A stretch of DNA of 64,000 nt from Phycisphaeraceae bacterium (GTDB lineage Bacteria; Planctomycetota; Phycisphaerae; Phycisphaerales; Zrk34), in NCBI GenBank assembly GCA_028282805.1, contig JANQHD010000009.1:124001-188000 (forward strand), read 5' to 3'. The translations under genes and the position numbers were made by a program. The notes under the pieces are model-generated. The model did no database searches, was not told where the DNA came from, and worked only from the letters and a program-made list of their open reading frames with translations. Shown piece after piece: positions 44,150-53,301 of the stretch (within the stretch, counting starts at the first letter, position 1; every line of letters begins with the position of its first letter).

Positions 44150-45331
44150 ATGTGGTATGCACGTGTACCGTTGCGCGGCTTCGCGGTCGCTGTGGGTTGC
44201 CTGACGCTTTGCCTTGCCGGCGGCCCGGCTCACGCGTTCGAGTATTTTTATACCGACCCCGGCCTGCCCGGCGCGAACCAGTACACCATGTCGCTGTCGA
44301 ACCTCGAGGTCTCGCGCGCCGGCTCCGTGCGCTTCTACCAGGTGTCGCGCGGCGGGGCGAGCTCCAAGACCGGCGTCATCGTTTACAAGTTCGAGATGGG
44401 TGGCCCGATCAACCGCGCCGAACTGCTGTCGAACGCGCCGGTGTGGCGGTGGAGTTACGGGCACGGGTCGACCTCGACGGAGGTCTCAAAGGACGGGGTG
44501 ACCTGGGTCGAGGTCGCCAACGCGCCGGTGCCGGGTGGGATCGGTCAAGCGAACGGCGGCGCGTTCAACGGCGAGCTGCCCGCGTCGGTGTTGGGTGGAA
44601 ACAACATGTACGTGCGTGTGACGTTGAATAATTTCTCGACCACGCCGCAGTTCTTCCGCGACACGGCGCAGCACTCGCGCGCCACCGTTGGCGGGGCGAA
44701 CCCCGTGTTCCGTTTCGCGGCGTTCAGCAACGCGGCGCCCCTGCCGGGCGGCGGCGGCACGAGCTTCGACCCCGGCCCGCCCGTGGTGTTCGGCGACCCC
44801 GGCACCGCGCACAACGACCTGTCGCAGCAGCACAAGCTGTCGGCCCAATCGCTGGCCGGTTCCGAGGCCATCCACCGCACGAACACGATCAGCCGCACGT
44901 TCAGCGTGACGCGCGACGACGAGCTGACCGACCCGACGCGGGTGTACATCTCGGCGCTGCTCGACGGCTACCTCCAAGCCGACAACGGCGGCGAGTCGAA
45001 GGTCGAGGCGATCTTCCGCATCCTCGACAAGAACGACAACCAGGTCGGCGACGCGTTCGAGATGTACGACGAGCAGGTCATCACGTCGTTCGGGCAGGAC
45101 ATGGACTCCAACGTCAACGAGGTGCTGCAGTTCAGCGAGCTGTTGATCCCCGGCGAGATGTACAAGCTGGAGTCGACGCTGAGCGTGTGGGCCGACGCGA
45201 AGAGCGAGGCCGGCGGGGCGCGGGCGTTCTTCGACAACACGTTCGAGGTGACGCTGTCGGGCGTGCCGGAGCCGAGCGCGCTGGCGCTGCTGGCGTTGGG
45301 CGGCCTGGCGCTGACCACGCGGCGGCGCTGA
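44150..45331 (+). CDS. exported protein with PEP-CTERM sorting signal, no other known domain
   Basis: 393 codons. Signal peptide (GFAVAVGCLTLCLAGGPAHA), a beta-rich extracellular-type body and the C-terminal signal VPEPSALALLALGGLALTTR followed by arginines. Near the N-terminus GHGSTSTEVSKDGVTWVEV resembles discoidin-like or carbohydrate-binding strands, but I would not name a family. Predicted to be sorted by exosortase to the surface. Confidence 0.85.
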   Translation: MWYARVPLRGFAVAVGCLTLCLAGGPAHAFEYFYTDPGLPGANQYTMSLSNLEVSRAGSVRFYQVSRGGASSKTGVIVYKFEMGGPINRAELLSNAPVWRWSYGHGSTSTEVSKDGVTWVEVANAPVPGGIGQANGGAFNGELPASVLGGNNMYVRVTLNNFSTTPQFFRDTAQHSRATVGGANPVFRFAAFSNAAPLPGGGGTSFDPGPPVVFGDPGTAHNDLSQQHKLSAQSLAGSEAIHRTNTISRTFSVTRDDELTDPTRVYISALLDGYLQADNGGESKVEAIFRILDKNDNQVGDAFEMYDEQVITSFGQDMDSNVNEVLQFSELLIPGEMYKLESTLSVWADAKSEAGGARAFFDNTFEVTLSGVPEPSALALLALGGLALTTRRR

Positions 45332-45649
45332 CGCGCAGCGAGCCGGGCCGTGTCGGCCCGGCCCGTGAAAACACACGGTCGGTGCGCGCCCCCACGGCGC
45401 GACGTGGTTGAACGATGCGACGGGCCGGCCCGACACGGGCCGGCTCACTTGTTTGTGATCGTGACGCGCGACGGAACTATCGTCGCCTTCGGAACCGGCC
45501 CGGGACGGGCCGGCTATATACCGGAGTGCGCGACGCGTATCGGGTATATAGCCGGTCACTCTGGGACCGGTTCTGAAATCCGGACCTGCGCTGCGCTTCG
45601 GTCCGGCTTGGGGGCAATCGCCCATCGGAAATCGAAAATCGGCAATCGC
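45332..45649. repeat. 318-bp convergent intergenic region made of nested inverted repeats
   Basis: Four units follow one another: a 27-bp inverted pair (45340-45366 and 45420-45446; 25 of 27 match), a 13-bp perfect pair CCGGCTATATACC / GGTATATAGCCGG (45510-45522, 45543-45555) extended by AACCGG/CCGGTT, a hairpin CCGGACC...GGTCCGG (45580-45606), and a tandem of ATCG words (ATCGGAAATCG, AAAATCGG, 45613-45649) reaching the stop of the GH57 gene. No coding frame is seen. It may terminate both convergent genes. Confidence 0.8.
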
Positions 45650-47350
45650 CTACATCCGCCACCAGTCGAGGTGGATGGTGGGGAAGATGATGTCGTGGAT
45701 GTCGGCGTCCTCGACCTCGTGGGCCTCGACTTCGCTCAAACGGTTGAGGTAATCCGTGTCCTGGCTGACCTTCTCGGCGAGGTCGACGAGGGTCTCGAAG
45801 CGGGCGACGTGCTGCATGAAGCGTTTGATGCCGTAGTCGACCGCCTGGCCTCGGCGGATAACGAAGGGCCAGTCGCTCGCCTGCAACAGCAAAAGTTCGC
45901 GGCCGGCTTTTTCGAGCAGCTCGCGCTGGTGGTCGTTGTTCTTCCAGTCGAGTTCGGCGGTGAGTCGGCCGAATGTCGTTTCGCAGCGGTACTCGATGTC
46001 CCACATCCAGTTGACCTGCTCGTTGGACCAGACGCGGTGGTCGCCTTCTTCGCCCCACGATCCCTCGGGCAGGGAGACGGCCTTGTCGGGCGGGTGGCGT
46101 TCGAGGTATTCCTCGCTGGTGCAGACGTCGACGTCGTCGTCGGCGTTGAGGTTGAGCATGACGTCGCGGAGGAACTGCGGGCCCTCGAACCACCAATGGC
46201 CGAACAGCTCGGCGTCGAAGCAGGCGGTGACCACGCCGTGGCGGCCGGTCTTGTGGTGGTAGTCCCACAGGCGCGACTTGACGTGGTCGCAGAAGTCGGA
46301 GGCGTGTTCGTGGACCTTGCCGGGGATGTTCTCGGGGTAGTAGAGGTGCTTGTCGCCGAGGTCGACCTTGTTGCCGGTGACCTTCCAGTAGCGCAGGCCG
46401 CGCCGGGGGCCCCACTTCTTGTGGAACTCGAGGTACTCGCCGGCGGCGGGGTAGCCGAAGTGGCCGGACCAGACTTTTTCGCAGATGATCGGGTCGCGCG
46501 CGAAGGCGGCGACGCGGCCGGGGCTTGAGCCGTCGGAGTTGACTAAGTTGGGTTCGTGCACGTCGCGCCAGCCGCGCGAGGCGTACTTCTCGCCCTCGTT
46601 CCAGTCGACCTTCTGCCAGCCCATGTTGTCGACCCACTCGCTGCGGGCGGTCTCGATGAGGTGGTTCTCGACGTAGAAGTGGGTGATGCCTTCGTCGGCC
46701 ACGAGGTGCTCGATGCCGATGCGGTTGCCCTTCCAGCCCCAGTTGATGGGCGGGGTCCAGTCGCCCTGTGGGCGGTAGGCGCATTCGGGCAGCCACATTC
46801 CGGTGGGCTTGTAGCCGAGGATACGCTCGGAGGACTGGAGGCCGGCGCGGATCTGGGCGCGGATGGACGAGTCCTCGTAGAGCAGGGGCATGTAGCCGTG
46901 GGTGGCGTTGGAGGTGAGGATCTCGAGGCGGCCGGCCTCCTTGTGGCGGACGTAGTCGCGGGGGATGTCGCGGCCCATGTCGGAAAACTGCTGCTGCTGT
47001 TTCTCGAACCACTCGATCCACATGTCGGCCAGGTACATCATGTGACCGTCGCTGTTTTGTTCGAAGTCTTTCTTGTCGGCCTTGGCGCGCTGCACGCGGT
47101 CGGCGAGGTAGTCTTCGAAGCCGGCGCGGAAGTGCTCGTGGGTGAGCTGTTCGAGCAGGACGGGGGTCAGGCCCATGGTCAGTTTCGGGTTGCCGTTGAG
47201 GAACTCGCACTCGTCGAGCATGGCGAGGATAGGCAGGTAGGTCTCGCTGGCGGCCTCGTAGAGCCAGTCTTCGCCGTGCGGCCAGACGCCGTGTCGCAGC
47301 ACGTAGGGCAGGTGACCGTGCAGCACGAAGGTGAAGCTTCCGATGGCCAT
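45650..47350 (-). CDS. GH57 family 1,4-alpha-glucan branching enzyme-like protein
   Basis: 566 codons from MAIGSFTFVLHGHLPYVLRH, with GGGAG upstream; an open extension to 47935 is not coding. GH57 motifs: HGHLPY at the N-terminus, nucleophile glutamate in MWLPECAYRP, acid/base aspartate in CFDAELFGHWWFEGP, followed by the helical DUF1957-type C-terminal domain ending in IHLDWWRM. The family forms alpha-1,6 branches in glycogen. No glgA or glgP gene is adjacent. Confidence 0.9.
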   Translation of the reverse strand: MAIGSFTFVLHGHLPYVLRHGVWPHGEDWLYEAASETYLPILAMLDECEFLNGNPKLTMGLTPVLLEQLTHEHFRAGFEDYLADRVQRAKADKKDFEQNSDGHMMYLADMWIEWFEKQQQQFSDMGRDIPRDYVRHKEAGRLEILTSNATHGYMPLLYEDSSIRAQIRAGLQSSERILGYKPTGMWLPECAYRPQGDWTPPINWGWKGNRIGIEHLVADEGITHFYVENHLIETARSEWVDNMGWQKVDWNEGEKYASRGWRDVHEPNLVNSDGSSPGRVAAFARDPIICEKVWSGHFGYPAAGEYLEFHKKWGPRRGLRYWKVTGNKVDLGDKHLYYPENIPGKVHEHASDFCDHVKSRLWDYHHKTGRHGVVTACFDAELFGHWWFEGPQFLRDVMLNLNADDDVDVCTSEEYLERHPPDKAVSLPEGSWGEEGDHRVWSNEQVNWMWDIEYRCETTFGRLTAELDWKNNDHQRELLEKAGRELLLLQASDWPFVIRRGQAVDYGIKRFMQHVARFETLVDLAEKVSQDTDYLNRLSEVEAHEVEDADIHDIIFPTIHLDWWRM

Positions 47351-47471
47351 GGCGGCTCCCTTGAAAAGGACATGTGGCCGTATCGTACCCGCAAGGCGAT
47401 ATGACCGAAACCTGCGTCGGCCGACGGCATCGAAACACGATACGCTTGCACAGCAAACCGAAAGGAAACCC

Positions 47472-48233
47472 ATGGGACTCATGCAGGACAAGGTCGCGCT
47501 GGTCACCGGCGGCGGGACTGGCATCGGCAAGGCGACGGCGCTGAAGTACGCCGCGGAAGGCGCGAAGGTCGTCATCGGCAACCGCAACGAGGCCGCGGGG
47601 CAAGCCGTGGTCGACCGGATCAACGCCGACGGCGGCGCCGCCAGTTTTTTACGCACCGACGTGACCGACGAGGGGCAGGTCAAGGCCCTGGTCGACCACG
47701 CGGTCAGCACCTTCGGCCGGCTCGACGCGGCGTTCAACAACGCCGGGGTCGAGGGCGAGCTCGGGCCGTTCACCGAGCAGAGCGAGGCGAACTTCGACTT
47801 CATCATGGGCGTGAACGTCAAGGGCCTGTGGTGGTCGATGAAGCACGAGATCGAGGCGATGCTGGCGACCGGCGGCGGTGCGATCGTCAACAACTCGTCG
47901 ATCGCGGGCGTGATCGGGTTCCCCGGGGCGAGCATCTACGCGGCCAGCAAGCACGCGGTGATGGGCCTGACGCGCGCCGCGGCGCTGGAGTACGCGGCGC
48001 AGGGCGTGCGCATCAACGCCATCAACCCCGCGGCGATTCAGACGGAGATGCTCGACCGGTTCACGACCACCGAGGGCGGGCCGAACACCGAGCAGATGGT
48101 GGCCATGCACCCGATCGGCCGGCTGGGCAAGCCCGAGGAGATCGCCAACTACGTGGTGTGGGCCAGCAGCGACGAGGCGAGCTTCGTGGTGGGTCAGCCG
48201 CTGCTGGCCGACGGCGGGTTCACGGCGATCTGA
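47472..48233 (+). CDS. short-chain dehydrogenase/reductase (SDR), glucose 1-dehydrogenase-like
   Basis: 253 codons from MGLMQDKVALVTGGG. NAD(P) motif TGGGTGIG (TGxxxGxG), NNAG, catalytic Ser in NNSSIAG and YxxxK in YAASKHA are all present, with the classical SDR end FVVGQPLLADGGFTAI. The length is normal. The substrate cannot be deduced from the sequence. Confidence 0.93.
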   Translation: MGLMQDKVALVTGGGTGIGKATALKYAAEGAKVVIGNRNEAAGQAVVDRINADGGAASFLRTDVTDEGQVKALVDHAVSTFGRLDAAFNNAGVEGELGPFTEQSEANFDFIMGVNVKGLWWSMKHEIEAMLATGGGAIVNNSSIAGVIGFPGASIYAASKHAVMGLTRAAALEYAAQGVRINAINPAAIQTEMLDRFTTTEGGPNTEQMVAMHPIGRLGKPEEIANYVVWASSDEASFVVGQPLLADGGFTAI

Positions 48234-48339
48234 TCGCGCGCCGCCAGAACCCCCGTCAGCGCAGCGTGTGCCCGTTTGTGACGTGGCGCGGTGGTGTGGC
48301 ATACTGTATGCTTCGCACCCACCGCCACAGGGGCACGCC

Positions 48340-50148
48340 ATGGACGCCGCACGGGCCAACACGAACGCTTTTCATCGCCGGCGCAGCCGCAAACGCCGCG
48401 TGCTCATCGCCGCGCTGTTGGTGTTGCTTGCGCTGGCGGCGGGCGCGGCCGCCTTGGTGCTGTGGGCGAAGTCGAAGACGCTCGACGTGTACCTCATCAA
48501 CGCGCTGGACCGGCCCTACAGCGTGCGGATCAACGGCGAAACGGTCACGCTCGAAGCCGACGGTTTGACGCAGACCCCCCTGCCCTACGGCGAGATCACG
48601 CTCGAGCCGGCGGACGGCTCGCCGGGCTTCGAGGCGCAGCGCGTCGAGCTTTCGGCTTGGCAACACCTCGGCGGCGGCGCGTTCGTGGTGATCAACCCGG
48701 ACCGCACCGCCGCGATCGTCAGCGAGCTGGTCGAATACACCGACCGCGCCCGTGCCCGGCTGCCCGGGGTGAACGGCCCGTCGAACCCGTTCGACATCCA
48801 CGTAGGCCGGGCGATGTACACGTTTGAGGGCGTCGATTACGCGTTTGAGCATGCGCCGGATCAGATCGAGCTGCGGTCGCGCACAGACGGCGCGATGCGC
48901 CGCGCGGTTTATTGGTTGCGCACGCTCCCGCCGGAGCAGCTGCTGTGGTGGGTCAGCGAGAAACAACACAAAGACGATGCGCTGCGCTACGCCAAAGCCC
49001 TGCTGGGGGCCGAGCCCGACAACCCAGAGGTGCTGAACGCGACGGCCGAGCTGATGGGGCCTGAAGCGTTCACCGCCTACGCCCAGCCGCGTTTGGCGCA
49101 GCGGCCGGTGCTCGTCGACTGGCACCGCGCGTACCAGCGCCTCGCCCGGCGGCAGGACCCCAAGCGATCGCTGTACGACGAGTACCACGCGCTGTGGCAA
49201 GCCGACCCGACAAGCGGCGACCTGGCCTACCTCGTCGCGGCGGTCGACGACGAGCCCGGCCGGTCGGCGGCGATGATGGAGCGCGCGGCGCCCTCGAACG
49301 GCTACGCGATGCGGGCCAAGGCCGAACGGCTGCTGCGGCAAGGCGAGTTCGCCGCGGCCGTGTTCTGCGCCGAGCGCGCCGGCGAGATGCTGGGCGACCC
49401 CCAAGCCGTGCGCGGCGTGCGTCACCAGGCGCTGGTCAACTCGGGCAGCTACGCGCCGGTGATCGACGACCTGCGCCGGAAGCTCGACGACGAACCGGAT
49501 CGGGTTTCGCTGAACCTGGACATCGCCCGGCTGCGCGCGATGGCCGGCGACCGGCGCGGCGCCGCCCAGGCCGGCCGGGCGTACACCGACGCGATGACCG
49601 AGCGCCACCGCGCGTCGTTGTTGCCCCCGGCCAACCACGAAAAACAGACCGAGCTGTTCGTCGAGATCGCGCTCGCCGAGGCCCGGGGCCAGTGGCGCAC
49701 GGTCATCGACAAGTCGTACAAGTCGTACGATGCGCGTTGGCACTACCTCGCCCGGCTGCTCAACGGCAACGTGCAACGCATCGACCAGGCGCTCGACAAG
49801 ATCGCCGACTCGGCCAGCGTGCCCAACGAGCGGTTGCTGATCTTCGCGCTGGCCAAGCGCAACGACCAGCCGCGCATCGCCGAGCGCCACCTCGGCGCGG
49901 CGATCAAGGCGCTGCGCGCCACCGACCACCACGGGCGGAAGCTCGCGGGCCTGCTCGCCGCCGACTCACCGCCGGACATTGCGCACGTGCTGCACCACGC
50001 CGCGGGGATCGAGCAGGCCACGGTGGCGCTGGTGGCCCTGGCCTACAAGCACCCGCAATCCGCCGGCGCGTACCTCGCCCACGCCCGCAAGCTCATGGCC
50101 ACGCCCCTGCACCCCAACCTCGTGATCCACGTCCGGTTGCTCCCGTAA
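48340..50148 (+). CDS. membrane-anchored protein with helical repeat-like region, unknown function
   Basis: 602 codons from MDAARANTNAFHRRRSRKRR. One membrane helix (VLIALLVLLALAAGAAALVL-like, about residues 21-42) follows a basic start, so most of the chain is outside. Residues 45-150 look beta-rich; from about 220 on, helical pairs with Ala/Leu spacing suggest degenerate TPR repeats. I recognise no family. The NtrC-type regulator gene follows 49 bases downstream. Confidence 0.65.
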   Translation: MDAARANTNAFHRRRSRKRRVLIAALLVLLALAAGAAALVLWAKSKTLDVYLINALDRPYSVRINGETVTLEADGLTQTPLPYGEITLEPADGSPGFEAQRVELSAWQHLGGGAFVVINPDRTAAIVSELVEYTDRARARLPGVNGPSNPFDIHVGRAMYTFEGVDYAFEHAPDQIELRSRTDGAMRRAVYWLRTLPPEQLLWWVSEKQHKDDALRYAKALLGAEPDNPEVLNATAELMGPEAFTAYAQPRLAQRPVLVDWHRAYQRLARRQDPKRSLYDEYHALWQADPTSGDLAYLVAAVDDEPGRSAAMMERAAPSNGYAMRAKAERLLRQGEFAAAVFCAERAGEMLGDPQAVRGVRHQALVNSGSYAPVIDDLRRKLDDEPDRVSLNLDIARLRAMAGDRRGAAQAGRAYTDAMTERHRASLLPPANHEKQTELFVEIALAEARGQWRTVIDKSYKSYDARWHYLARLLNGNVQRIDQALDKIADSASVPNERLLIFALAKRNDQPRIAERHLGAAIKALRATDHHGRKLAGLLAADSPPDIAHVLHHAAGIEQATVALVALAYKHPQSAGAYLAHARKLMATPLHPNLVIHVRLLP

Positions 50149-50197
50149 CCGCCCCGGCTTGTCACGGTGCGGCGGCGGCCTAAACTGGCGACTAACC

Positions 50198-51574
50198 ATG
50201 CCCGACACACCCGAACAACTCAGCGCCCAGGTGCTCATCGTCGACGACGAGGTCGCCCACTGCGAGGTCATGGCCGAGGCCCTCCAACGCCTCGGCCACG
50301 TCTGCACGCTGGTGCACGACCTGCCCGGCGCCCGCGACGAGCTCCAGCACGGCACGTTCGACGTCATCGTCACCGACCTGGTCATGGACCACGAAGACGA
50401 CGGCCTGAAGGTGCTCGAAGCCGCCGCCCAAACCCAACCCCACGCCGAGACCATCATGGTCACCGCGCACGGCGACGTGCCCACGGCCAAGGCGGCGCTG
50501 CGCGGCGGGGCCTACGACTTCATCGAAAAACCCCTCGACCTCGACGTGTTCCGAAACCTCGTCAACCGCGCCGCCGAGAAGGTGCTGCTCGCGGCGCAGA
50601 ACGAAGACCTCCGCAAACAGGTCGACGACCGCTTCGGCCTCGAGGGCATCGTCGGCCAGAGCCCCGCCATCCAGCAGGTGCTCACCACCATCCGCCAGGT
50701 CGCGCCGTCCGACATCCCCGTGCTCATCACCGGCGAGTCGGGCACGGGCAAGGAACTCGTCGCCAGCGCCGTGCACTGCAACAGCCGGCGCGTGAAAAAA
50801 GCGTTCAAGCCGCTGAACTGCGCCGGGCTGTCGGCAAGCATCCTGGAAAGCGAGCTGTTCGGCCACATCAAGGGCGCGTTCACCGGCGCCGACAAGGACC
50901 GCGAGGGCGTGTTCGAGTACGCCGACGGCGGGACGCTGTTCCTCGACGAGATCGGCGACATGCCCATCGAGATGCAGGCGAAGCTGCTGCGCGCCCTCGA
51001 GAGCGGCGAGATCGTGCGCGTCGGTTCCAACGCGCCGCGCCACGTGGACGTGCGCTTCATCTCGGCGACCAACCACGACCTCGAAAAGCTCATCAAGGAA
51101 GGCAACTTCCGCGAAGATTTGTTGTACCGCATCCGTGGCGTGCAGGTGCACCTGCCCCCGCTGCGCGAGCGGCGCGAGGACATCCCCCTGCTCGTCCGCC
51201 ACTACGTCGCGCACTACGCCGAACGCTTGGGCAAGCCCACGCCATCGGTCAGCGAGGACGCGATGATGGCGCTGACGCAGTACGACTGGCCCGGCAACGT
51301 CCGCCGGCTGATGAACATCGTGCAGAACATGGTGCTCATCGCTGAGGGCGACGCGATCGAGCTGACCCACGTGCCCGTCGAGGTCCGCGCCGACGCCGAC
51401 GCCGACGGCAAACAGCTCGGCTCGCTCGCCGGCCTGTCGCTGGACCAGATCGAAAAACAGGCGATCCGCAACACGCTCAAGCTCACCGGCGGCAACCGTG
51501 AGCAGGCCGCCAAGATGCTCGGCATCGGCGAGCGGACGCTGTACCGCAAGCTGAAGGAATACGGGCTGAAATGA
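50198..51574 (+). CDS. NtrC-family sigma-54-dependent response regulator
   Basis: 458 codons. Receiver domain (LIVDDEVAHCEVM; phospho-Asp in VIVTDLVMD, about residue 60), AAA+ domain with Walker A GESGTGKE (about 183-190), the sigma-54 contact loop GAFTGADKD and Walker B LFLDEIGD, then a Fis-type helix-turn-helix at the end (GNREQAAKMLGIGERTLYRKL). It should activate sigma-54 promoters; the cognate kinase and targets are not visible. The stop is followed within two bases by the word array at 51577. Confidence 0.95.
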   Translation: MPDTPEQLSAQVLIVDDEVAHCEVMAEALQRLGHVCTLVHDLPGARDELQHGTFDVIVTDLVMDHEDDGLKVLEAAAQTQPHAETIMVTAHGDVPTAKAALRGGAYDFIEKPLDLDVFRNLVNRAAEKVLLAAQNEDLRKQVDDRFGLEGIVGQSPAIQQVLTTIRQVAPSDIPVLITGESGTGKELVASAVHCNSRRVKKAFKPLNCAGLSASILESELFGHIKGAFTGADKDREGVFEYADGGTLFLDEIGDMPIEMQAKLLRALESGEIVRVGSNAPRHVDVRFISATNHDLEKLIKEGNFREDLLYRIRGVQVHLPPLRERREDIPLLVRHYVAHYAERLGKPTPSVSEDAMMALTQYDWPGNVRRLMNIVQNMVLIAEGDAIELTHVPVEVRADADADGKQLGSLAGLSLDQIEKQAIRNTLKLTGGNREQAAKMLGIGERTLYRKLKEYGLK

Positions 51575-51576
51575 TC

Positions 51577-51667
51577 AGCCACCGAGCCACTAGCCACCGA
51601 GCCACCCAGGGCTAGCGGCATCGTCAGACAAATCTGGGTGGCTGGATGGCTTGTTGGCTAGATGGCT
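51577..51667. repeat. short-word inverted array (AGCCACC words) covering the ispF start
   Basis: The left arm (51577-51608) repeats GAGCCAC/TAGCCACC; the right arm (51635-51667) repeats GGTGGCT/GGATGGCT/TTGGCTAG in inverted orientation. It starts two bases after the regulator stop. The right arm includes the ispF ATG (51662-51664) and I see no independent Shine-Dalgarno sequence, so folding could mask the start. Confidence 0.75.
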
Positions 51668-52150
51668 CATTCACAACGCATCGGTCACGGCTTCGACCTG
51701 CACCGCCTCGAAGAGGGCCTCGACCTCGTCGTCGGCGGCGTGCACATCCCCCACGACCGCGGTGCGGCGGGGCACAGCGACGGGGACGTGGTGTATCACG
51801 CGGTGACGGACGCGATCCTCGGGGCGCTGGGCCAGCCGGACATCGGGCAGCTGTTCCCCGATAACGACCCGCAGTGGAAGGGCGCGGACTCGAAGGTGTT
51901 CGTCGCCGAGGCCGACCGGGTCATGCGCGAGCACGGCTACGTCATCGGCAACCTCGACGTGACCGTGATCTGCCAGAAGCCCAAGCTCAGCCCGCACAAG
52001 CAGCAGATGCGCAAGAACCTGGCGTACCTGCTCGGGTGCGATGTGTCGCAGGTCAACCTCAAGGGCAAGACGCACGAATCGGTCGACGCGATCGGCGAGG
52101 GCCGAGCGATCGGGTGCCACGTCGTGGTGCTGCTGCGGGCGGCGGATTAA
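51662..52150 (+). CDS. ispF: 2-C-methyl-D-erythritol 2,4-cyclodiphosphate synthase
   Basis: 162 codons from MAHSQRIGHGFDLHRL. Metal-binding DxH is in GHGFDLHRL, a further ligand in GAAGHSDGDVVYHAVTDAI, and the family end KGKTHESVDAIGEGRAIGCH is complete. IspF cyclises CDP-ME-2-phosphate in the MEP route, together with dxr at 15773. No ispD is fused or adjacent. The start lies within a repeat arm. Confidence 0.97.
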   Translation: MAHSQRIGHGFDLHRLEEGLDLVVGGVHIPHDRGAAGHSDGDVVYHAVTDAILGALGQPDIGQLFPDNDPQWKGADSKVFVAEADRVMREHGYVIGNLDVTVICQKPKLSPHKQQMRKNLAYLLGCDVSQVNLKGKTHESVDAIGEGRAIGCHVVVLLRAAD

Positions 52151-52163
52151 GATTGTGCGGGGT

Positions 52164-52183
52164 CCCCCCGGTGGAACCGGGGG
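52164..52183. repeat. small CCCCCGGT hairpin between ispF and holA
   Basis: CCCCCGGT-GGA-ACCGGGGG forms a perfect 8-bp stem, followed by CTAACGG, 14 bases after the ispF stop and 17 before the holA start. From memory a similar unit (AGCCCCCGG...CCGGGGGCTAACG) recurs in planctomycete genomes. Confidence 0.55.
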
Positions 52184-52200
52184 CTAACGGAAGAAGGATC

Positions 52201-53208
52201 ATGGCTAAACGCGGCGCAAAAGCGAAAGCCCCCACGCTCACCGGCGACGAGCGCATCGTCGCGTTGCACGGGGCGGACCCGTTCCTGCAAAAAGAGAAGC
52301 TCAACCAGTTGCGCGAGCTGCTCGAAGCGCGCGGCGAAGAGGTCGACGTGCTCCGGCTCGACGGCGACCGGTGTGAGCCGAGCGATATATTTGATGAGCT
52401 GCGCAGCTTCGGGCTGATGCAGCAGTACAAGCTGGTCGTGATCGAGTCGGCGGACAAGTTCGTCACCGACTACCGCGAGAACCTCGAGCGCTACGCGGCC
52501 GACCCGGTCGACATCGCCACGCTGGTGCTGCGGTGCGAGAAGTGGAACCGTTCGTGGAAACTGAGCAAGGCGATCGAGCAGGTCGGGGCCGTGGTGCCGT
52601 GCGACAGCGTGGGCGAGTCGGCGGCCGAGCGCTGGGTGGTGGACCGGGCGAAGAAGGCGCACGGCTGCGCGATCCAGGCGTCGGCCGCGTCGCTTTTGGT
52701 CGAGCGGTTGGGGGCGGACCTCGGCCGGCTTGACACGGAGTTGGCGAAGCTCGCGGTCGCGTCGCCGCAGGGCACGGCGATCGGCGAGGCGGACGTCGAG
52801 GCCCTGGTCGGCCGCAGCAGCGAGAAGGATGCGTGGGATATTCAGGAGGCGTTGCTCAGCGGCGACGCCGACCGGGCCGTGGGCAAACTGGCGGAGTTGA
52901 TCGATTTAGCCGGGCATCACGAGCAGTTCATGGCGTATTGGTTCGCCGACCTGTGCCGGAAGCTGGCGAAGGCGGCGGCGATGGCCGAGCAGCGGGTGCC
53001 GGATGGGCAGGTGTGCAAGGCGCTGCGGGTCTGGCCGATGGACCGACAACGGCCGTTCATGAACGCAGCCCGCAAGCTCGGCCGGCGCGGCAGCGCCCGC
53101 GCCCTGGCGCGGATCACGGAGCTGGACGCCCGGGCCAAGTCGGGCTTCGGCAGCGCCCGGCGGAACCTGGAGACGTTTGCGGTTCAGTTCGCCGCGGCGG
53201 TGCGTTAA
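52201..53208 (+). CDS. holA: DNA polymerase III delta subunit
   Basis: 335 codons from the ATG at 52201 with AAGAAGGA upstream. HolA opens the sliding clamp in the clamp-loader complex. Segments VALHGADPFLQKEKLNQLRE, LRSFGLMQQYKLVVIESADK, LVLRCEKWNRSWKLSKAI and the DxxxLxxELxKLAV helix (LDTELAKLAVA) fit the family, as does the helical C-terminus. Identity is by overall pattern rather than one strict motif. Confidence 0.85.
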   Translation: MAKRGAKAKAPTLTGDERIVALHGADPFLQKEKLNQLRELLEARGEEVDVLRLDGDRCEPSDIFDELRSFGLMQQYKLVVIESADKFVTDYRENLERYAADPVDIATLVLRCEKWNRSWKLSKAIEQVGAVVPCDSVGESAAERWVVDRAKKAHGCAIQASAASLLVERLGADLGRLDTELAKLAVASPQGTAIGEADVEALVGRSSEKDAWDIQEALLSGDADRAVGKLAELIDLAGHHEQFMAYWFADLCRKLAKAAAMAEQRVPDGQVCKALRVWPMDRQRPFMNAARKLGRRGSARALARITELDARAKSGFGSARRNLETFAVQFAAAVR

Positions 53209-53301
53209 ACTCTGGCGAAACCGGCACGGGGTTGCCGATATGTGGAATTGAACCGTCTCGGCGGAGGATCCGCCGGGTCTGACCCGATGCAAGGAGGCAT
53301 C

